The translations under genes were made by a program, and so were the position numbers. Shown piece by piece: positions 43,827 to 43,949 of a stretch of DNA of 43,949 nt. The notes below the pieces were generated by a model that did not search any database, was not told the origin of the DNA, and saw only the letters and a list, made by a program, of their open reading frames with translations. Every line of letters starts with the position of its first letter. Positions within the stretch are counted from its first letter, which is position 1. The DNA lies in the IMG/VR virus record IMGVR_UViG_3300013104_000034, positions 1-43,949 of that record. One strand, written 5' to 3'. The DNA comes from a virus.

Positions 43827-43949
43827 TGGAGTTGCCCCTTAAAAACCGGACAGGATCAGGTTTCTGTTTGACGGTTTAAGAACTCACGAGGCGAGCAATA
43901 GCCCAAGGCCTTGTGCGGGTGAAGGGTATTGTAGTGTTCGAACCATGAG
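43827..43949 (-). mobile_element. IS3-family insertion sequence, 3' end (partial)
   Basis: A terminal inverted repeat beginning TGGAGTTGCCCC and running through TTAAAAACCGGACA at 43827-43852 resembles IS2-type ends (TG...CCCC...GACA). Just inside is the end of an OrfB-type transposase on the minus strand. The element runs off the window. Confidence 0.85.
43856..43949 (-). CDS. IS3-family transposase OrfB, C-terminus (partial)
   Basis: 30 residues visible: [20 protein letters not shown] then EFLNRQTET and stop. Family hallmark is YN-x(4-5)-H-x-ALGY-x-SP-x-EF, the conserved C-terminal box of the DDE integrase-type transposase. The 5' part lies outside the window. Confidence 0.92.
   Translation of the reverse strand, partial: SWFEHYNTLHPHKALGYCSPREFLNRQTET

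Overview
The window is most of a temperate, lambda-like siphovirus prophage in an alphaproteobacterium, most probably of the order Hyphomicrobiales (Rhizobium, Agrobacterium, Brucella or Mesorhizobium type). The evidence for the host is moderately high GC, rhizobial-type small phage proteins, an initiator-type tRNA and many proteins carrying an Asn-Asp-Asn tract. A host-type tRNA-Lys(UUU) gene lies at the left edge and is the likely attachment site. The right edge runs into the 3' end of an IS3-family insertion sequence. No integrase is visible, so the prophage continues beyond the IS.

Layout. (1) 0.3-6 kb, minus strand: a tightly overlapping operon (dATP/dGTP diphosphohydrolase-like, HD phosphohydrolase, MazG-like pyrophosphohydrolase and small proteins) ending in a terminator. 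It is preceded by a metallophosphoesterase with an N-terminal helix-turn-helix and a membrane-anchored trypsin-like protease. (2) 6-10.8 kb, plus strand: an AT-rich surface O-acyltransferase and a run of small phage genes, including an SRAP (YedK/HMCES) protein and a DUF6894 protein. (3) 10.9-12.5 kb, minus: lysis genes, with an endolysin carrying a C-terminal membrane segment, overlapping Rz/Rz1 spanins and a membrane coiled-coil protein. (4) 12.8-14.1 kb, plus: a TylF/MycF-type methyltransferase next to the tail fibre. (5) 14.1-34.5 kb, minus: the complete morphogenesis module. In transcription order it runs HNH nuclease, TerS, TerL, portal, S49 protease, HK97-type capsid, connectors, major tail protein, tail assembly chaperones with a clear -1 frameshift site, tape measure, tail tip proteins, J-like protein and fibre. 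A plus-strand pair (YbjQ-like protein and lipoprotein) interrupts it. (6) 34.6-43.8 kb: an initiator-like tRNA, a VRR-NUC nuclease, an AlbA_2 (Schlafen-type) ATP-binding protein, a CsbD protein, a Cro/XRE-type regulator with twin upstream palindromes, a prim-pol/helicase replication protein, a broken Mrr-type restriction gene and a C5-cytosine methyltransferase.

How the parts work together. The left and right minus-strand units supply nucleotide-pool control, replication, recombination and DNA modification. The central unit packages DNA and builds a long-tailed particle. The plus-strand islands look like lysogeny-expressed cargo for surface modification, exclusion or defence.

The most unusual signals are: a family of six structured 5' leaders (a hairpin with a CNACCAA-type loop, then CACCACA, then a strong Shine-Dalgarno) in front of early genes; a recurrent NDN peptide tract confined to non-structural proteins; a textbook slippery heptamer plus hairpin in the tail chaperone gene; and a 370-codon alternative frame inside the cytosine methyltransferase gene.
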